Shown here one piece after another: positions 12,028 through 23,790 of a stretch of DNA of 64,000 nt; positions within the stretch are counted from its first letter, which is position 1, and each line of letters opens with the position of its first letter. Under the pieces are notes generated by a model. That model made no database searches and was not told where the DNA came from. It saw only the letters and a list, made by a program, of their open reading frames with translations. The translations under genes were made by a program, and so were the position numbers. The stretch lies in contig CANNZV010000121.1 of NCBI GenBank assembly GCA_947561585.1, positions 496,001 to 560,000 on the forward strand, in the 5' to 3' direction. The DNA is from Caprella mutica. Its lineage: Eukaryota > Arthropoda > Malacostraca > Amphipoda > Caprellidae.

Positions 12028-12469
12028 ATTTTTAATTGTGTTCTTAGCCGGTAGAAAAAATGTTAAATAAGATAATTAACATAATTTTAAACATAATTAC
12101 TTATCATTCTTCATGTTTCTAATGAAAATGATTACAATTCTCCATTTTCGAGGCCAGAATAAGTTACACGCATATTATTCGCTTAGCAAGGGCAAACAAC
12201 ATGGCTTGGGTTATTTTTTGGGCGCTGGTGTTTAGATTGGCTGGGGGCGGCAGTCCCTGGGGTAAATCTATCCCCGGGTAAATCTCCACCGGTCTGATGA
12301 TGTAATTTAGCCAGTTCTTTGCCCTCTTTTTGGGGCATTAGACATCGAGACAAGTTTCCCCCCTTTCTGTCAGAGGATATTCTACTTCACCAACTCTATT
12401 GTTTACTGCATAATAATAAAAAACCTCATTGGACATAGGAACAAATTGCTCTGGAACTGTAATGAGAAC
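12028..12469. other. Unique sequence with a short GC-rich patch
   Basis: The stretch 12200-12295 is GC-rich and holds GGTAAATCTATCCCCGGGTA-like sequence, in sharp contrast to its flanks. I cannot assign it to a family. Confidence 0.35.
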
Positions 12470-12917
12470 TGTTAAGAGAGGGTGACTGTTGGGAAGAGAG
12501 GGTGACAGAGGGTGACTGTTGTAAAGAGAGGGTGACAGAGGGTGACTGTTGTAAAGAGAGGGTGACAGAGGGTGACTGTTGTAAGGAGAGGGTGACAGAG
12601 GGTGACTGTTGTAAGGAGAGGGTGACAGAGGGTGACTGTTGTAAGGAGAGGGTGACAGAGGGTGACTGTTGTAAAGAGAGGGTGACAGAGGGTGACTGTT
12701 GTAAGGAGAGGTTGACAGAGGGTGACTGTTGAAAGAGAGGGTGACAGAGGGTGACTGTTGTAAGGAGAGGGTGACAGAGGGTGACTGTTGTGAAGAGAGG
12801 GTGACAGAGGGTGACTGTTGGGAAGAGAGGGTGACAGAGGGTGACTGTTGAAAGAGAGGGTGGCAGAGGGTGACTGTTGTAAGGAGAGGGTGACAGAGGA
12901 TGACTGTTGTAAAGAGA
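12470..12917. repeat. 30-bp minisatellite, about 15 copies
   Basis: The unit alternates AGAGAGGGTGACAGAGGG with TGACTGTTGTAA, two per 60 bases. Because 30 is a multiple of three, long frames are open on both strands. Single-base deletions near 12730 and 12848 break the phase. Purine/pyrimidine strand asymmetry is strong. Confidence 0.93.
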
Positions 12918-13565
12918 TCACAACGGAGAGTATCTGGCAAACAGACGTTCTTATCAGATGTTCTTACCACCCTCACCTTGTTTGTGAGTTTCAACACACT
13001 TATGCAATTCCCAATTTTCCCCTAAATTTCTAGAAGCAAATCCTAAGCACTAATTCCAAACTTACTACCCTCTCTGGGAAGGCAGCCCTATAAATTCCCC
13101 TCACGAACATTACAAATGTCCTCTCAATGATCATTGAGAGTTTAATATTGTGCAGTGAATAGCCAAGTCTCTCAGTCTTTAATTAAACTCCTAGTGGCAA
13201 CTTCATATATTTTGCGGAAATTTATAGGAATTTGCGTACAATGGAATACTATCGTCAGCTTCTGTGAAGTGAAACCACTTTTCTTGCATATCTTATTGCC
13301 TTTAAATAAACTCTCCATGTATAATATTAACAGTTCTTTTGAGATGTGTATTTGATGTGTTATTTTAGATGTAAAAATAACTTCGTTAGAAAGAAAATAG
13401 AGAAAATTAATGGATGGAAATACTATTTTCATTACATGTACTTTTGTAATTTGGAAAGATTTTTATTACATGTTTACTTTTGATTTATGAAATAAGTTAA
13501 ATGCTTTGCCAGTTAGCATATTACTATAAAGCATAGTAGCTTATATATAGAAAATTATATTAATA
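12918..13565. other. Unique intron sequence
   Basis: No recognisable gene or repeat. Short frames at 13155-13355 and on the opposite strand lack any domain signal. Confidence 0.5.
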
Positions 13566-13846
13566 CTACTGTACTTTCCTGTTAAAAATAGCGGGTCATC
13601 ATCAGTACCAATTTATTAACCCATATTAGGTTAATTTTAATGAATTCAATTAAAATTTTCTGCAAGTCTAATTTATTTTATAGATAAAATACATTTAAAA
13701 TTCGAATAAAAACAGGGGAAATTAAATATCAAGTCAATATATTCCCGTGCGTATCATAGTTACATTCTTCATGTTTAATATACCCATCGTGTAAAAGCGG
13801 ACACCAAATAAATAAATAAACACACGAGGGAAATTATTAGTATAGA
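13566..13846 (-). mobile_element. Helitron-like non-autonomous element, copy 2
   Basis: Collinear with 2420-2733. Shared blocks include GCGGACACCAAATAAATAAA, CGTGCGTATCATAGTTACAT and TCAAGTCAATATATT. The minus-strand start TCTATACTAATAATTT is intact, while the 3' end has decayed (weakened hairpin, GTAG in place of CTAG). It is therefore an older or more degraded copy. Confidence 0.65.
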
Positions 13847-15405
13847 AGATTAAACAATGTACGTAGAATAGCAATTCATATTAATACAAATTTATAAAGT
13901 ATAGTACAATATATATAGCAATTTATATTAATATAAAGCAAAGTAGAATAGCAATACATATTAATATAAACTTATAGAGCTTAATAGAATAGCAATTCAT
14001 ATCAATATAATGCATAGCATATTAATATAAAGCATATATTAAGATAAAGTGACTGGACACGTCTCTATTTATGAGGACTGGAAACTGCATGATGGAAAAT
14101 AATGGAAATAGCCCCTATGGTAATTAGTCAAACAGGTGTGAAAGTGACAGCCTAATTATATATGCAGGTGCAAAATGAATGACTCACATTGACTGATAAA
14201 GATTATCTATCATAGCTAATTATTCCAATTACTTTCTTTTACTATATAGTGATTTGAAATTAGTGAAATAAAATTAAAAAATATTGCAGTTAATAAATAT
14301 AAATATAAAAATGGAGATGCGTAACAAGTGACAAAATAGTATAATAATTAAAACCATTTATAAAGTATGATATATAGTCATTTTCAAATAACTTGATGCT
14401 AGCAGATGTTGACTAACAATTGCGAAACGATGTGCGATATTTCACTGATATAGACTTATTTTCTTATTAATATTTCTTCAAATAGAACAAAAAGAAATGA
14501 TATTGTTGGTAAATACAAATCACACTTAAGAAACACTTACTATTTTAATTAAGTATTAGCCGTAAAATAATTAATAATGAATGTAGCAATTATTATTTAC
14601 TTCCCTAATTGGCCGTTGTTGAAACTGAACAGTTCTACCTCTTTAAAATAGCACTAGATATTTATCCTAGAGACTCTACTTACATTATTTCTGCCGAGAA
14701 AATAGGTAGGAAAAGAGTTGGAGTTTGCTTTAGTGAAGTCCTTATAGAAACACAGGTTCTTATTTATCTGTTAATTTAATTAAAACATTATAGTTATTGA
14801 AAAGGAAGGCACACTGGTATCACAGAACTTTTATTAGAATTTGTGAGAGTGTGAAATGTTTCACTTGTTCTATTATAATAAAAATAATAATAAAAAAATA
14901 TTTTCTATTCAGATCAAATATATACAATCTATTCAAAATATTTTTCAATGAAATCAAAATATTTTTCAAAAAAATCTAAAATATTTTAAATCAAAAAATC
15001 GTTCACATAATTTCCTAACCGCAGTAATATTTTTCACTCGAAGGTCACTGTTACAGCAATGATCTTCATTTCCGCCAATGCAAGCTTCATCACAGCATGT
15101 AGGTGTGATTATTGCATGCTAACTGCATTAGCATATTAGCATTCTGTTAGTGCTAGCGTTAGAACAATAGCCGAGACTTTTAATGCAGTAGACTGTACTG
15201 CTATTGGTAGGCATGGGAGAATATAGACACAGAGTACAACTAATGCATACAATCATTGACTGATTTAACATTTTAGACTTTTAGAGGGTATTTATTGGTA
15301 AATTCATGAAACTTTACCAAGTCATACTTTAGCATTTTAGGAGATTTTATACGATACAAAATATAAAATAATTTTTTGATTTTGAAAATTTGTATTACTT
15401 TAAAA
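13847..15405. other. AT-rich intron sequence with a degenerate repeat at its left end
   Basis: Between 13860 and 14045 phrases such as AATAGCAATTCATATTAATA recur about every 60 bases in decayed form. The rest is unique AT-rich sequence. A 15085-15200 segment rich in TGCATGCTAACTGCATTAGC-like words has no clear identity. Confidence 0.45.
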
Positions 15406-16578
15406 TAGATATTGTATGAATATTCTTTACCGTAAGAGTTCATCCCTAGTGGAATATTATTTGTATTGACTATAAATAGATATTGTATGAATATTCTTCA
15501 CCGTAAGAGTTCATCCCTAGTGGAATATTATTTGTATTGACTATAAATAGATATTGTATGAATATTCTTCACCGTAAGAGTTCATCCCTAGTGGAATATT
15601 ATTTGTATTGACTATAAATAGATATTGTATGAATATTCTTTACCGTAAGAGTTCATCCCTAGTGGAATATTATTTGTATTGACTGTAAATAGATATTGTA
15701 TGAATGTTCTTTACCGTAAGAGTCCATCCCTAGTGGAATATTATTTGTATTGACTGTAAATAGATATTGTATGAATGTTCTTCACCGTGAGAGTTCATCC
15801 CTAGTGGAATATTATTTGTATTGACTGTAAATAGATATCGTATGAATGTTCTTCACCGTAAGAGTTCATTCCTAGTGGAATATTATTTGTATTGACTATA
15901 AATAGATATTGTATGAATATTCTTTACCGTAAGAGTTAATCCCTAGTGGAATATTATTTGTATTGACTGTAAATAGATATTGTATGAATGTTCTTCACCG
16001 TGAGAGTTCATCCCTAGTGGAATATTATTTGTATTGACTGTAAATAGATATCGTATGAATGTTCTTCACCGTAAGAGTTCATTCCTAGTGGAATATTATT
16101 TGTATTGACTATAAATAGATATTGTATGAATATTCTTTACCGTAAGAGTTAATCCCTAGTGGAATATTATTTGTATTGACTGTAAATCGATATTGTATGA
16201 ATGTTCTTCACCGTAAGAGTTCATCCCCAGTGGAATATTATTTGTATTGACTGTAAATAGATTTTGTTTGAATGTTCTTTACCGTAAGAGTTCATCCCTA
16301 GTGGAATATTATTTGTATTGACTGAAAATAGATATTGAATGAATGTTCTTCACCGTAAGAGTTCATCCCTAGTGGAATATTATTTGTATTGACTGTAAAT
16401 AGATTTTGTTTGAATGTTCTTTACCGTAAGAGTTCATCCCTAGTGGAATATTATTTGTATTGACTGAAAATAGATTTTGTATGAATGTTCTATACCGTAA
16501 GAGTTCATCCCTAGTGGAATATTATTTGTATTGACTGTAAATAGATATTGTATGAATGTTCTACACTATAAGAGTTCC
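15406..16578. repeat. 71-bp tandem repeat, about 16 copies
   Basis: Each unit contains TAGATATTGTATGAAT, CACCGTAAGAGTTCATCCCT and AGTGGAATATTATTTGTATT. Starts at 15406, 15477 and 15548 fix the period at 71. Variant combinations recur as pairs (ATCGTATG with CATTCC followed by TTAATCC, near 15837 and 16049), indicating multi-unit duplication. Confidence 0.95.
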
Positions 16579-16898
16579 TGCGCTATATCTTCTTGCAATG
16601 ACAAATTACTTTGTTATTCCCCGTAACTATCGAGCAGTGGCAGAATTTTAAACCTGTTCTATAACAGCATGAAATATAGAAATGATCAAATTCATTCATT
16701 TCAGTATTTTATTTGAAATTATATTGTTATAATATATTATATTATTATATTGTTCATGGCATACAGACTATATATTAATTATTTTGGTACTGTTAAAGTA
16801 AACTTGATGTTATGACATTTTGTTCAATTTTAGTTAATAATTCCAAAGGAAAAGTAGGAAAAGGAAAAGAATTATTTTAATCTTGTAAACTAATGTAA
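16579..16898. other. Unique AT-rich spacer
   Basis: No feature recognised. The stretch 16720-16760 is a simple ATATTATATT-type run. Confidence 0.5.
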
Positions 16899-17223
16899 AC
16901 TTCTTCCCAAGCAACATATCATATAGTATACTACAGCCACTACTTCTTCCCAAGCAACATATCAGATAGCATACTACAGCCAGTGCTCTTCCCAAGCAAC
17001 ATATCAGATAGCATACTACAGCCACTACTTCTTCCCAAGCAACATATCAGATAGCATACTACAGCCACTACTTCTTCCCAAGCAACATATCAGATAGCAT
17101 ACTACAGCCACTACTTCTTCCCAAGCAACATATCAGATAGCATACTACAGCCACTACTTCTTCCCAAGCAACATATCAGATAGCATACTACAGCCACTAC
17201 TTCTTCCCAAGCAACATATCTTA
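16899..17223. repeat. 43-bp tandem repeat, about 7.5 copies
   Basis: The unit includes CTTCTTCCCAAGCAACATAT and AGCATACTACAGCCACTA. CCCAAGC recurs 43 bases apart (16906, 16949). One unit is altered, with CAGTGCTC replacing CACTACTTC. Confidence 0.92.
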
Positions 17224-17756
17224 TCATATCAATCTCTGCCAAATTTCTAACACTTAATACTACAAGTTGGCAAGGCCGTAGTAAAGTATTTAGATTTATA
17301 GTCTGCATTTTTGTGGGCAATTAATTACTCTCTTGAATGCTTTCATGAATATCGTTGTTAAAAAACAATAAAATCGGAGAAATTAAGATTCGGACGTTAA
17401 AAATTGTTGGTGTTGTGAATAAGCAAGTTAAAAATAACTGAAAATTGATACAGTTTAAGATCGGTAAGAGTTAAATAAAATTGCAATAAAATGCAATTTG
17501 CTAATGGTAAAATTGTTAATATTAATATAAAATAATGAAAATATAACCAAATCAGATATTGTCTTTGAAGTCTTTATTGATATTTTAAATACCTTAATAA
17601 AATATTTTCTGCTGGCAGTAAAGTGTTTATTGACATTTTAAACACCAGAATAGCATATTTTAAGCTGACTGACATGCATTTAAATCTGTTTATTTAACAC
17701 TGCAATAAAATCACATTTTCTACAAGAGACTGCCGTGCAGTATAAATGAGATACTA
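17224..17756. other. Unique intron sequence
   Basis: AT-rich. No gene or repeat family recognised. Confidence 0.5.
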
Positions 17757-17875
17757 GGGTAAGTTACGAATTATCGGTCGGTTTCACATCTTCTGCTATA
17801 TAAGAAAAAAAGATTTAATAATTATTATTATATGGCCGAAGATGTGAAACCGATCGATAATTCGTAACGTTCCCC
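17757..17875. mobile_element. TA-MITE family, copy 2
   Basis: A short copy of about 119 bp flanked by TA on both sides (17755-17756 and 17876-17877). Ends GGGTAAGTTACGAATTATCG and CGATAATTCGTAACGTTCCC are inverted. The arms TTTCACATCTTC and GAAGATGTGAAA are intact and the loop is nearly pure A/T. Confidence 0.8.
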
Positions 17876-18097
17876 TACCTCGAAGTATAAATAAGATAAT
17901 AGTCACCTGTTGCTCCTCAGTTTAGAGTATCTACCTCACTAATTAGAGAGACAGGCATGCAGTTCTCTTTCTCGGTGAGATACAGCGACTGTATCTAAAA
18001 AGCTGCTACCTAAATAGTGTCTTGAAATTAGCAATGCTATTGGGGGTTGATTGTTAATGAATAAAAGGTCTTCTTGTGAGGTTTGGATGAAAGAGTG
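17876..18097. other. Unique spacer
   Basis: No feature recognised. Confidence 0.4.
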
Positions 18098-18343
18098 TAG
18101 AGAGAGGGTTAAGTGGGGCCATAGAAGATTGAGAGAGAGTTATGGTGGGGCCATAGAAGATTGAGAGAGAGTTATGGTGGGGCCATAGAAGATTGAGAGA
18201 GAGTTATGGTGGGGTCATAGAAGATTGTAGAGAGAAAGTTATGGTGGGACCATAGAAGATTGTATAGGGATCATGTTTAATCATCAATGGCCCCACCATA
18301 ATTTTATCTGATTCTTCCACGGCCCCACCATAACCTTCTCTCT
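18098..18343. mobile_element. GGGGCCATAGAAGA foldback family, copy 1, with internal 32-bp tandem expansion
   Basis: The left arm, GAGAGAGTTATGGTGGGGCC plus ATAGAAGATTG, is tandemly expanded about 4-5 times at 32-bp spacing (18121, 18153 and on). The right arm at 18291-18343 is the complement (GGCCCCACCATAACCTTCTC). Related short foldbacks lie at 41268, 48546, 51430, 58663 and 60480. There is no coding capacity. The class is unknown. Confidence 0.65.
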
Positions 18344-18809
18344 GAAATTTAATTATAGTCAAGTACTAAAAAAATAGGTAAAATATTTATTTTATTAGTG
18401 TTTCATAATTTATAAAAATATTACGCAAAATAAATACTGGTACTAATACCTCTTTCATAGGTAATACATGTGGATAGTTATGCATCGTTACTAAGGAATA
18501 CCTTGGACAAGAATGCAATCTAATAATAAAATGTAGTGTTTACCTTCTCATACCTACATTATGAGAGAGTTATGAGCAGATATTATGAGAAGTTGAAGTG
18601 ACTCATTAGGAGAGAAACTCTTGCATATTAGCATAAACATAATTTAGGTAATTTATTGCACTTTAATATGGTATAAATATATAACATATAATTTGACAAA
18701 ATTACTGTAGGGCTTAGTATATTTATAGGCTACAATGAATACATGCAGTTTAAAATATAGATAATGTAATTAAATATATAATTTGAAATAAGTCAAATTA
18801 AATTTGGAA
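18344..18809. other. AT-rich unique spacer
   Basis: No gene, inverted repeat or array recognised. Confidence 0.5.
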
Positions 18810-19530
18810 AATAATATTTATTCAAATAATATTTATTCAAATAATATCTATTCAAATAATATTTATTCAAATAATATTTATTCAAATAATATTTATTCAA
18901 ATAATATTTATTCAAATAATATTTATTCAAATAATATTTATTCAAATAATATTTATTCAAATAATATTTATTCAAATAATATTTATTCAAATAATATTTA
19001 TTCAAATAATATTTATTCAAATAATATTTATTCAAATAATATTTATTCAAATAATATTTATTCAAATAATATTTATTCAAATAATATTTATTCAAATAAT
19101 ATTCATTCAAATAATATTCATTCAAATAATATTTATTCAAATAATATTTATTCAAATAATATTCATTCAAATAATATTTATTCAAATAATATTTATCCAA
19201 ATAATATTTATTCAAATAATATACATTCAAATAATATTTATTCAAATAATATTCATTCAAATAATATTTATTCAAATAATATTCATTCAAATAATATTTA
19301 TTCAAATAATATTCATTCAAATAATATTTATTCAAATAATATACATTCAAATAATATTTATTCAAATAATATTCATTCAAATAATATTTATTCAAATAAT
19401 ATTCATTCAAATAATATTTATTCAAATAATATTCATTCAAATAATATTTATTCAAATAATATTTATTCAAATAATATTTATCCAAATAATATTCATTCAA
19501 ATAATATTTATTCAAATAATATTTATTCAA
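18810..19530. repeat. 15-bp AT-only-like satellite, about 48 copies
   Basis: The unit is AATAATATTTATTCA. The first 18 or so copies are almost identical. From about 19100 a TTTATT/TTCATT alternation creates a 30-bp dimer. Fifteen being five codons, both strands stay open for about 245 codons, yielding Asn-Ile-Tyr-Ser or Asn-Lys-Tyr-Tyr-Leu pentapeptide repeats that are artefacts. The array should melt easily. Confidence 0.97.
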
Positions 19531-20771
19531 AACAGATTTATAAATATATTAATGTACATTAAATAAATTCATAAATTTGTTTAATAAAAAACATAATATC
19601 AATAATACTGAATTAATACAATAACTTTACTATCTTAGGAAAATGAACTGCTTTTTCTACCAACACTTCATTCGAAGTTGTACGACATGACTCTTCAAAA
19701 TACGAAAATGTTGGAATGATAAAACTTTTTCTATAGACACTTCGAAAGAGTTTCCTAAAATTCATCAGAGTAATTAATTAAATAACTTTGTCTAATAGTT
19801 TTGTAGGGGGGTATTCTTTTTGACGAAATACCTTCCGTAAGTCCCGCATTGTCTTCCCTTTCTACAATTTCAAATGAAAAGAAAGTAATCTAAAACATTG
19901 TGTAATAGGATTATTAAATTAATATGAATTAGGTGTGATAAAAAGAGTCTATTTCTTTACTCTGCTATAATATTATCGTCATTATTCAATTAATAACTTT
20001 AGTTCAATCTGAGGACACTGACCAGATGTGTGGATAGTTAAATTACACAAATATTGATACTGATGAGAACACGTTAGTTTTAACGGGCAATTACACCAGT
20101 AAGATATTTGAAATTTAACATCTAAATTCTGACGTCTCTCTTAGACGTCTGACCCTTTCTACGCGTATACAATTCAATAATTAATTTTTTATTTAAAAAG
20201 ACGCTATTTTTTCCATTAAGAACAAGTAATTTATTTACTTCGAATAAAACAAACAAAATAGTATCACAAATATAAAATAAACCACAATGATTTAATTCCT
20301 ACAAATTCTCACCTGAATTAATCAGTTAAAGCATTTAAAATGTACAAACTTTGATGACATCACAACCTTCTTCAATTGTAATCAATAACTATTTTTACAA
20401 CATATGTAATAAATTGGACGCTTTAAAATGGATCAAAAATGAAACACTGACAAAAATGGCCAAAAAATAAATAAATAAAGCAATTGCCAATATAACATTA
20501 ATTGCATTTTAATGCAATTAATGTTCGAGCATTATTGCACTATCAAATTTGAATTTCAATTCCCTGTTAAAAGACACAATAATTGATATTCAAATAGAAC
20601 AATGCAAAGATGTTAACTTAATTATAGCTCTGACAGCGCGATAAAGTGAAGAGTGTTTCATGACAAAAATCATTATATACTTTGTTAATAAATATAATGA
20701 GAAATAGATATATTGTTAAGTTTATTGATGATTTTTGTAAACAATCTGATCTTTATTTATTAGTTTTGAAG
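19531..20771. other. Unique AT-rich intron sequence
   Basis: No gene recognised. ATTGCATTTTAATGCAATTAATG near 20500 is a short near-palindrome. AGACGTCTGACC near 20144 is a lone GC-containing word. Confidence 0.5.
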
Positions 20772-20997
20772 CATCATTACTCAATATTATTACTCATTTT
20801 CATTACTCATTTTCATTACTCATTATCATTACTCATTATCATTACTCATTATCATTATTCATTATCATTACTCATTATCATTACTCATTATCATTACTCA
20901 TTATCATTACTCATTACCATCAATACTCATTATCAATACTCATTATCATCATTACTCATTATCATTACTCATTATCATCATTACTCATTATCATTAC
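20772..20997. repeat. 13-bp CATTACTCATTAT satellite, left part
   Basis: Tandem CATTACTCATTAT units, interrupted at 20998 by a terminal-inverted-repeat element and resuming at 22122. Three codon phases over 39 bases give a repetitive His/Tyr/Ser/Leu frame that is not a gene. Confidence 0.92.
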
Positions 20998-22121
20998 TAG
21001 AGCCCGGACTTTTAGGACCTATAAAAAAGGCATTTTAGGACCTAAAAAAGGCATTTTAGGACCTAAAAAAGGCATTTTAGGTCCTAAAAAATGGCATTTT
21101 AGGACCTATCAAGGCATTTTAAGACCTAAATACAGCATTTTAGGACCTAAAAAAGGCATTTTAGGTCCTAAAAAATGGCATTTTAGGACCTATCAAGGCA
21201 TTTTAAGACCTAAATACAGCATTTTAGGACTTATGCATACACTTTTAGGATTAATAAATAGGTATTTACAACGAATAAATCAGTATTTTGAAATATAAAT
21301 TGACAGTTTTTAGTCCGTTTAAATGAAAAAAATGGTGAAATCAAATAAACAATTCATCCCTTAAAAATTCAATGAATCTAGTTTATAGTATATCTATTCA
21401 AATTTAACCTAAAAGTATTATAAAAAAAGGTTAGGTAAATTGAAAGAAATTCATGAAATGAAACTAATTCCAATATTAAATTCGAAATTTGTATTTATAG
21501 CAAACTATCGTAGTAGACAACCTCAGATTAAACAAATCAAAACATTAGATAATTTATAATTAGACCAATTAAGATACCTGAAATTGTTGTACAGCAAAAT
21601 CTACTTACAAGACAAAACACAATTTTTGTCGCTTGGCAATTTTTCTATTGTAAATATTACAAATATCCCTAGGTTCTACATATCTCTCTCTTTGAATAGT
21701 TTATTATTCACTATTTTGTGCATGGCAGAGTCTGTGCTAAAAAAATGATGCAAAGAATCATCACAGAAAACTAGATACAGTGGTGACTATACTAATTCTT
21801 GAAGTAATATAAGTAGTTTATTTGTATAATAATTCAGACAGATTTTGATTGAATTAAAACGTTCTATAAATTTGTCAAAATAACCCATCAACTTTACCAC
21901 TAACCAAATTATTTAATAATATAAGAAGCCCGAAATAAGACTTCGCATCATTTTAGGAGTTTATGATATTTTAGGACATTATGGCATTTATGGCATTTTA
22001 AGGACTTTATGGCATTAATTGACTTTATTGCATTTATTGATTTTATGGCATTTTATGTCTTTTATGGCATTTTATGGCTTTTATGGCATTTTAGGACTTT
22101 ATGGCATTTGTCCGGGCTCTA
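20998..22121. mobile_element. hAT-like element inserted in the 13-bp satellite
   Basis: Perfect 12-bp inverted termini TAGAGCCCGGAC and GTCCGGGCTCTA bound 1124 bp. Flanking 8-mers ATCATTAC and CTCATTAC agree at 7 of 8 bases, the duplication length of hAT transposons, though the satellite context weakens this. Subterminal regions (21002-21240 and 21950-22110) carry many GCATTTTAGGACCT-type motifs in opposite orientation, as in hAT subterminal transposase sites. The centre (21240-21950) shows no transposase frame, so it is non-autonomous or decayed. Confidence 0.75.
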
Positions 22122-22396
22122 CTCATTACCATCATTACTCATTATCATCAAAACTCATTATCATTACTCATAACCATCATTACTCATTATCATCATTACT
22201 CATTATCATTACTCATTACGATCATTACTCATTACCATCATTACTCATTATCATCATTACTCATTATCATTACTCATTACGATCATTACTCATTACGATC
22301 ATTACTCATTACCATCATTACTCATTATCATCATTACTCATTAGCATCATTACTCATTACCATCATTACTCATTACCATCATTACTCATTAATGAG
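22122..22396. repeat. 13-bp CATTACTCATTAT satellite, right part
   Basis: Continues the array at 20772-20997 with more ACCATC and ACGATC variants (16-bp units with an extra CAT). Related to the CATCATCATTACT array at 23.3 kb. Confidence 0.9.
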
Positions 22397-22659
22397 TATA
22401 GTTGATTTTCATCATTCTGTTTGTAATTTGAATTGCATTAGCGTCAGTTCGATACAATGAGATTCAAACTCAGCCTTCGGGTGTAACTTCATTTCACTAA
22501 CCCCATTCGAAGGCAGGGTTTATAGCCACTATAGTAATTCTAGTCGCTATAGTGGCTATAGGCTGTTATGCCAATTAACGAACATGCACTACTACTTTAT
22601 GAGTGGTATCTAAATAATGTAAATTATATTGGTATATATAGATGGATAGTTTAAAAACT
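22397..22659. other. Unique spacer with a small CTATAGTGGCTATAG palindrome
   Basis: The stretch 22527-22562 contains GCCACTATAGTAATTCTAG followed by CGCTATAGTGGCTATAGGC, an imperfect hairpin. Nothing else recognised. Confidence 0.4.
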
Positions 22660-22880
22660 AATCGGTTTGAGTTGCGGAAACTCCGTGAATTTAATTTTCT
22701 GTAATCTATAAATATATCGTATAAATATCAATGAAAATAATGCTATTTGCTTTGTTTTATTTTCGTTTTATATTATAAGTTACCAGGCAGGCCTCTGAAA
22801 ACCTGGTGAAATAAAAGAGCTGTTACGTCACTTTTTGCGTCAGACTAAAAACAAAAAATTACAGGAATATTAGCTAATGA
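22660..22880. repeat. Dispersed repeat, copy 2 (partner at 1.77-2.04 kb)
   Basis: GAAACTCCGTGAATTTA, the TATAAATATCAATGAA block and GTTACCAGGCAGGCCTCTG occur in the same order as in the copy near 1.8 kb. It ends in a TTACGTCAC/TTTTTGCGTCA segment. Confidence 0.55.
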
Positions 22881-22883
22881 CAT

Positions 22884-23288
22884 TATAGTGTGAATCTATG
22901 CATTAGTAGCGATCATAGTGTGAATCTATGCATTAGTAGCGATCATAGTGTGAATCTATGCATTAGTAGCGATTATAGTGTGAATCTATGCATTAGTAGC
23001 GATCATAGTGTGAATCTATGCATTAGTAGCGATCATAGTGTGAATCTATGCATTAGTAGCGATCATAGTGTGAATCTATGCATTAGTAGCGATCATAGTG
23101 TGAATCTATGCAATAGTAGCGATTATAGTGTGAATCTATGCATTAGTAGCGATCATAGTGTGAATCTATGCATTAGTAGCGATCATAGTGTGAATCTATG
23201 CATTAGTAGCGATCATAGTGTGAATCTATGCATTAGTAGCGATCATAGTGTGAATCTATGCAATAGTAGCGATTATAGTGTGAATCTT
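22884..23288. repeat. 30-bp minisatellite, about 13 copies
   Basis: The unit includes TAGTGTGAATCTATGCATTA and GTAGCGATCA, two per 60 bases and nearly identical. CATTAG/CAATAG and GATCA/GATTA variants recur as the same pair near 23108 and 23258, five units apart. The decapeptide-repeat frame is an artefact. Confidence 0.95.
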
Positions 23289-23292
23289 TTTC

Positions 23293-23790
23293 AATATCAT
23301 TACTCATCATTATTACTCATCATCAATACTCATCATCATTAATTATTATCATTACTCATCATCATTACTCATCATCATTATTCATCATCAATACTCATCA
23401 TCATTAATTATTATCATTACTCATCATCATTACTCATCATCATTATTCATCATCATTACTCATCATCATTACTCATCATCATTACTCATCATCATTACTC
23501 ATCATAATTACTCATCATCATTACTCATCATCATTACTCATCATCATTACTCATCATCATTACTCATCATCATTACTCATCATCATTACTCATCATCATT
23601 ACTCATCATCATTACTCATCATCATTACTCATCATCATTACTCATCATCATTACTCATCATCATTACTCATCATCATTACTCATCATCATTACTCATCAT
23701 CATTACTCATCATCATTACTCATTATCATTATTTATCATTACTTATCATCACTACTCATCATTGTTAGTCATTATCATCATTATTACTCA
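23293..23790. repeat. 13-bp CATCATCATTACT satellite
   Basis: About 38 copies of CATCATCATTACT, related to the CATTACTCATTAT array 1 kb upstream. Early units have CAATACT and TTAATTATT variants, the middle is highly uniform and the right edge decays. Confidence 0.92.

Noticed and set aside
12338..12997. 219-codon minus frame and several plus frames
   Set aside because: They lie in the 30-bp minisatellite. Frame length follows repeat period and phase, and no domain is seen.
18793..19562. Long open frames of about 245-252 codons on both strands
   Set aside because: They are pure products of a 15-bp repeat, five codons per unit, open on both strands at once.
22890..23342. 150-codon frame with decapeptide repeats
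   Set aside because: Artefact of a 30-bp array. It ends as soon as the repeat ends.
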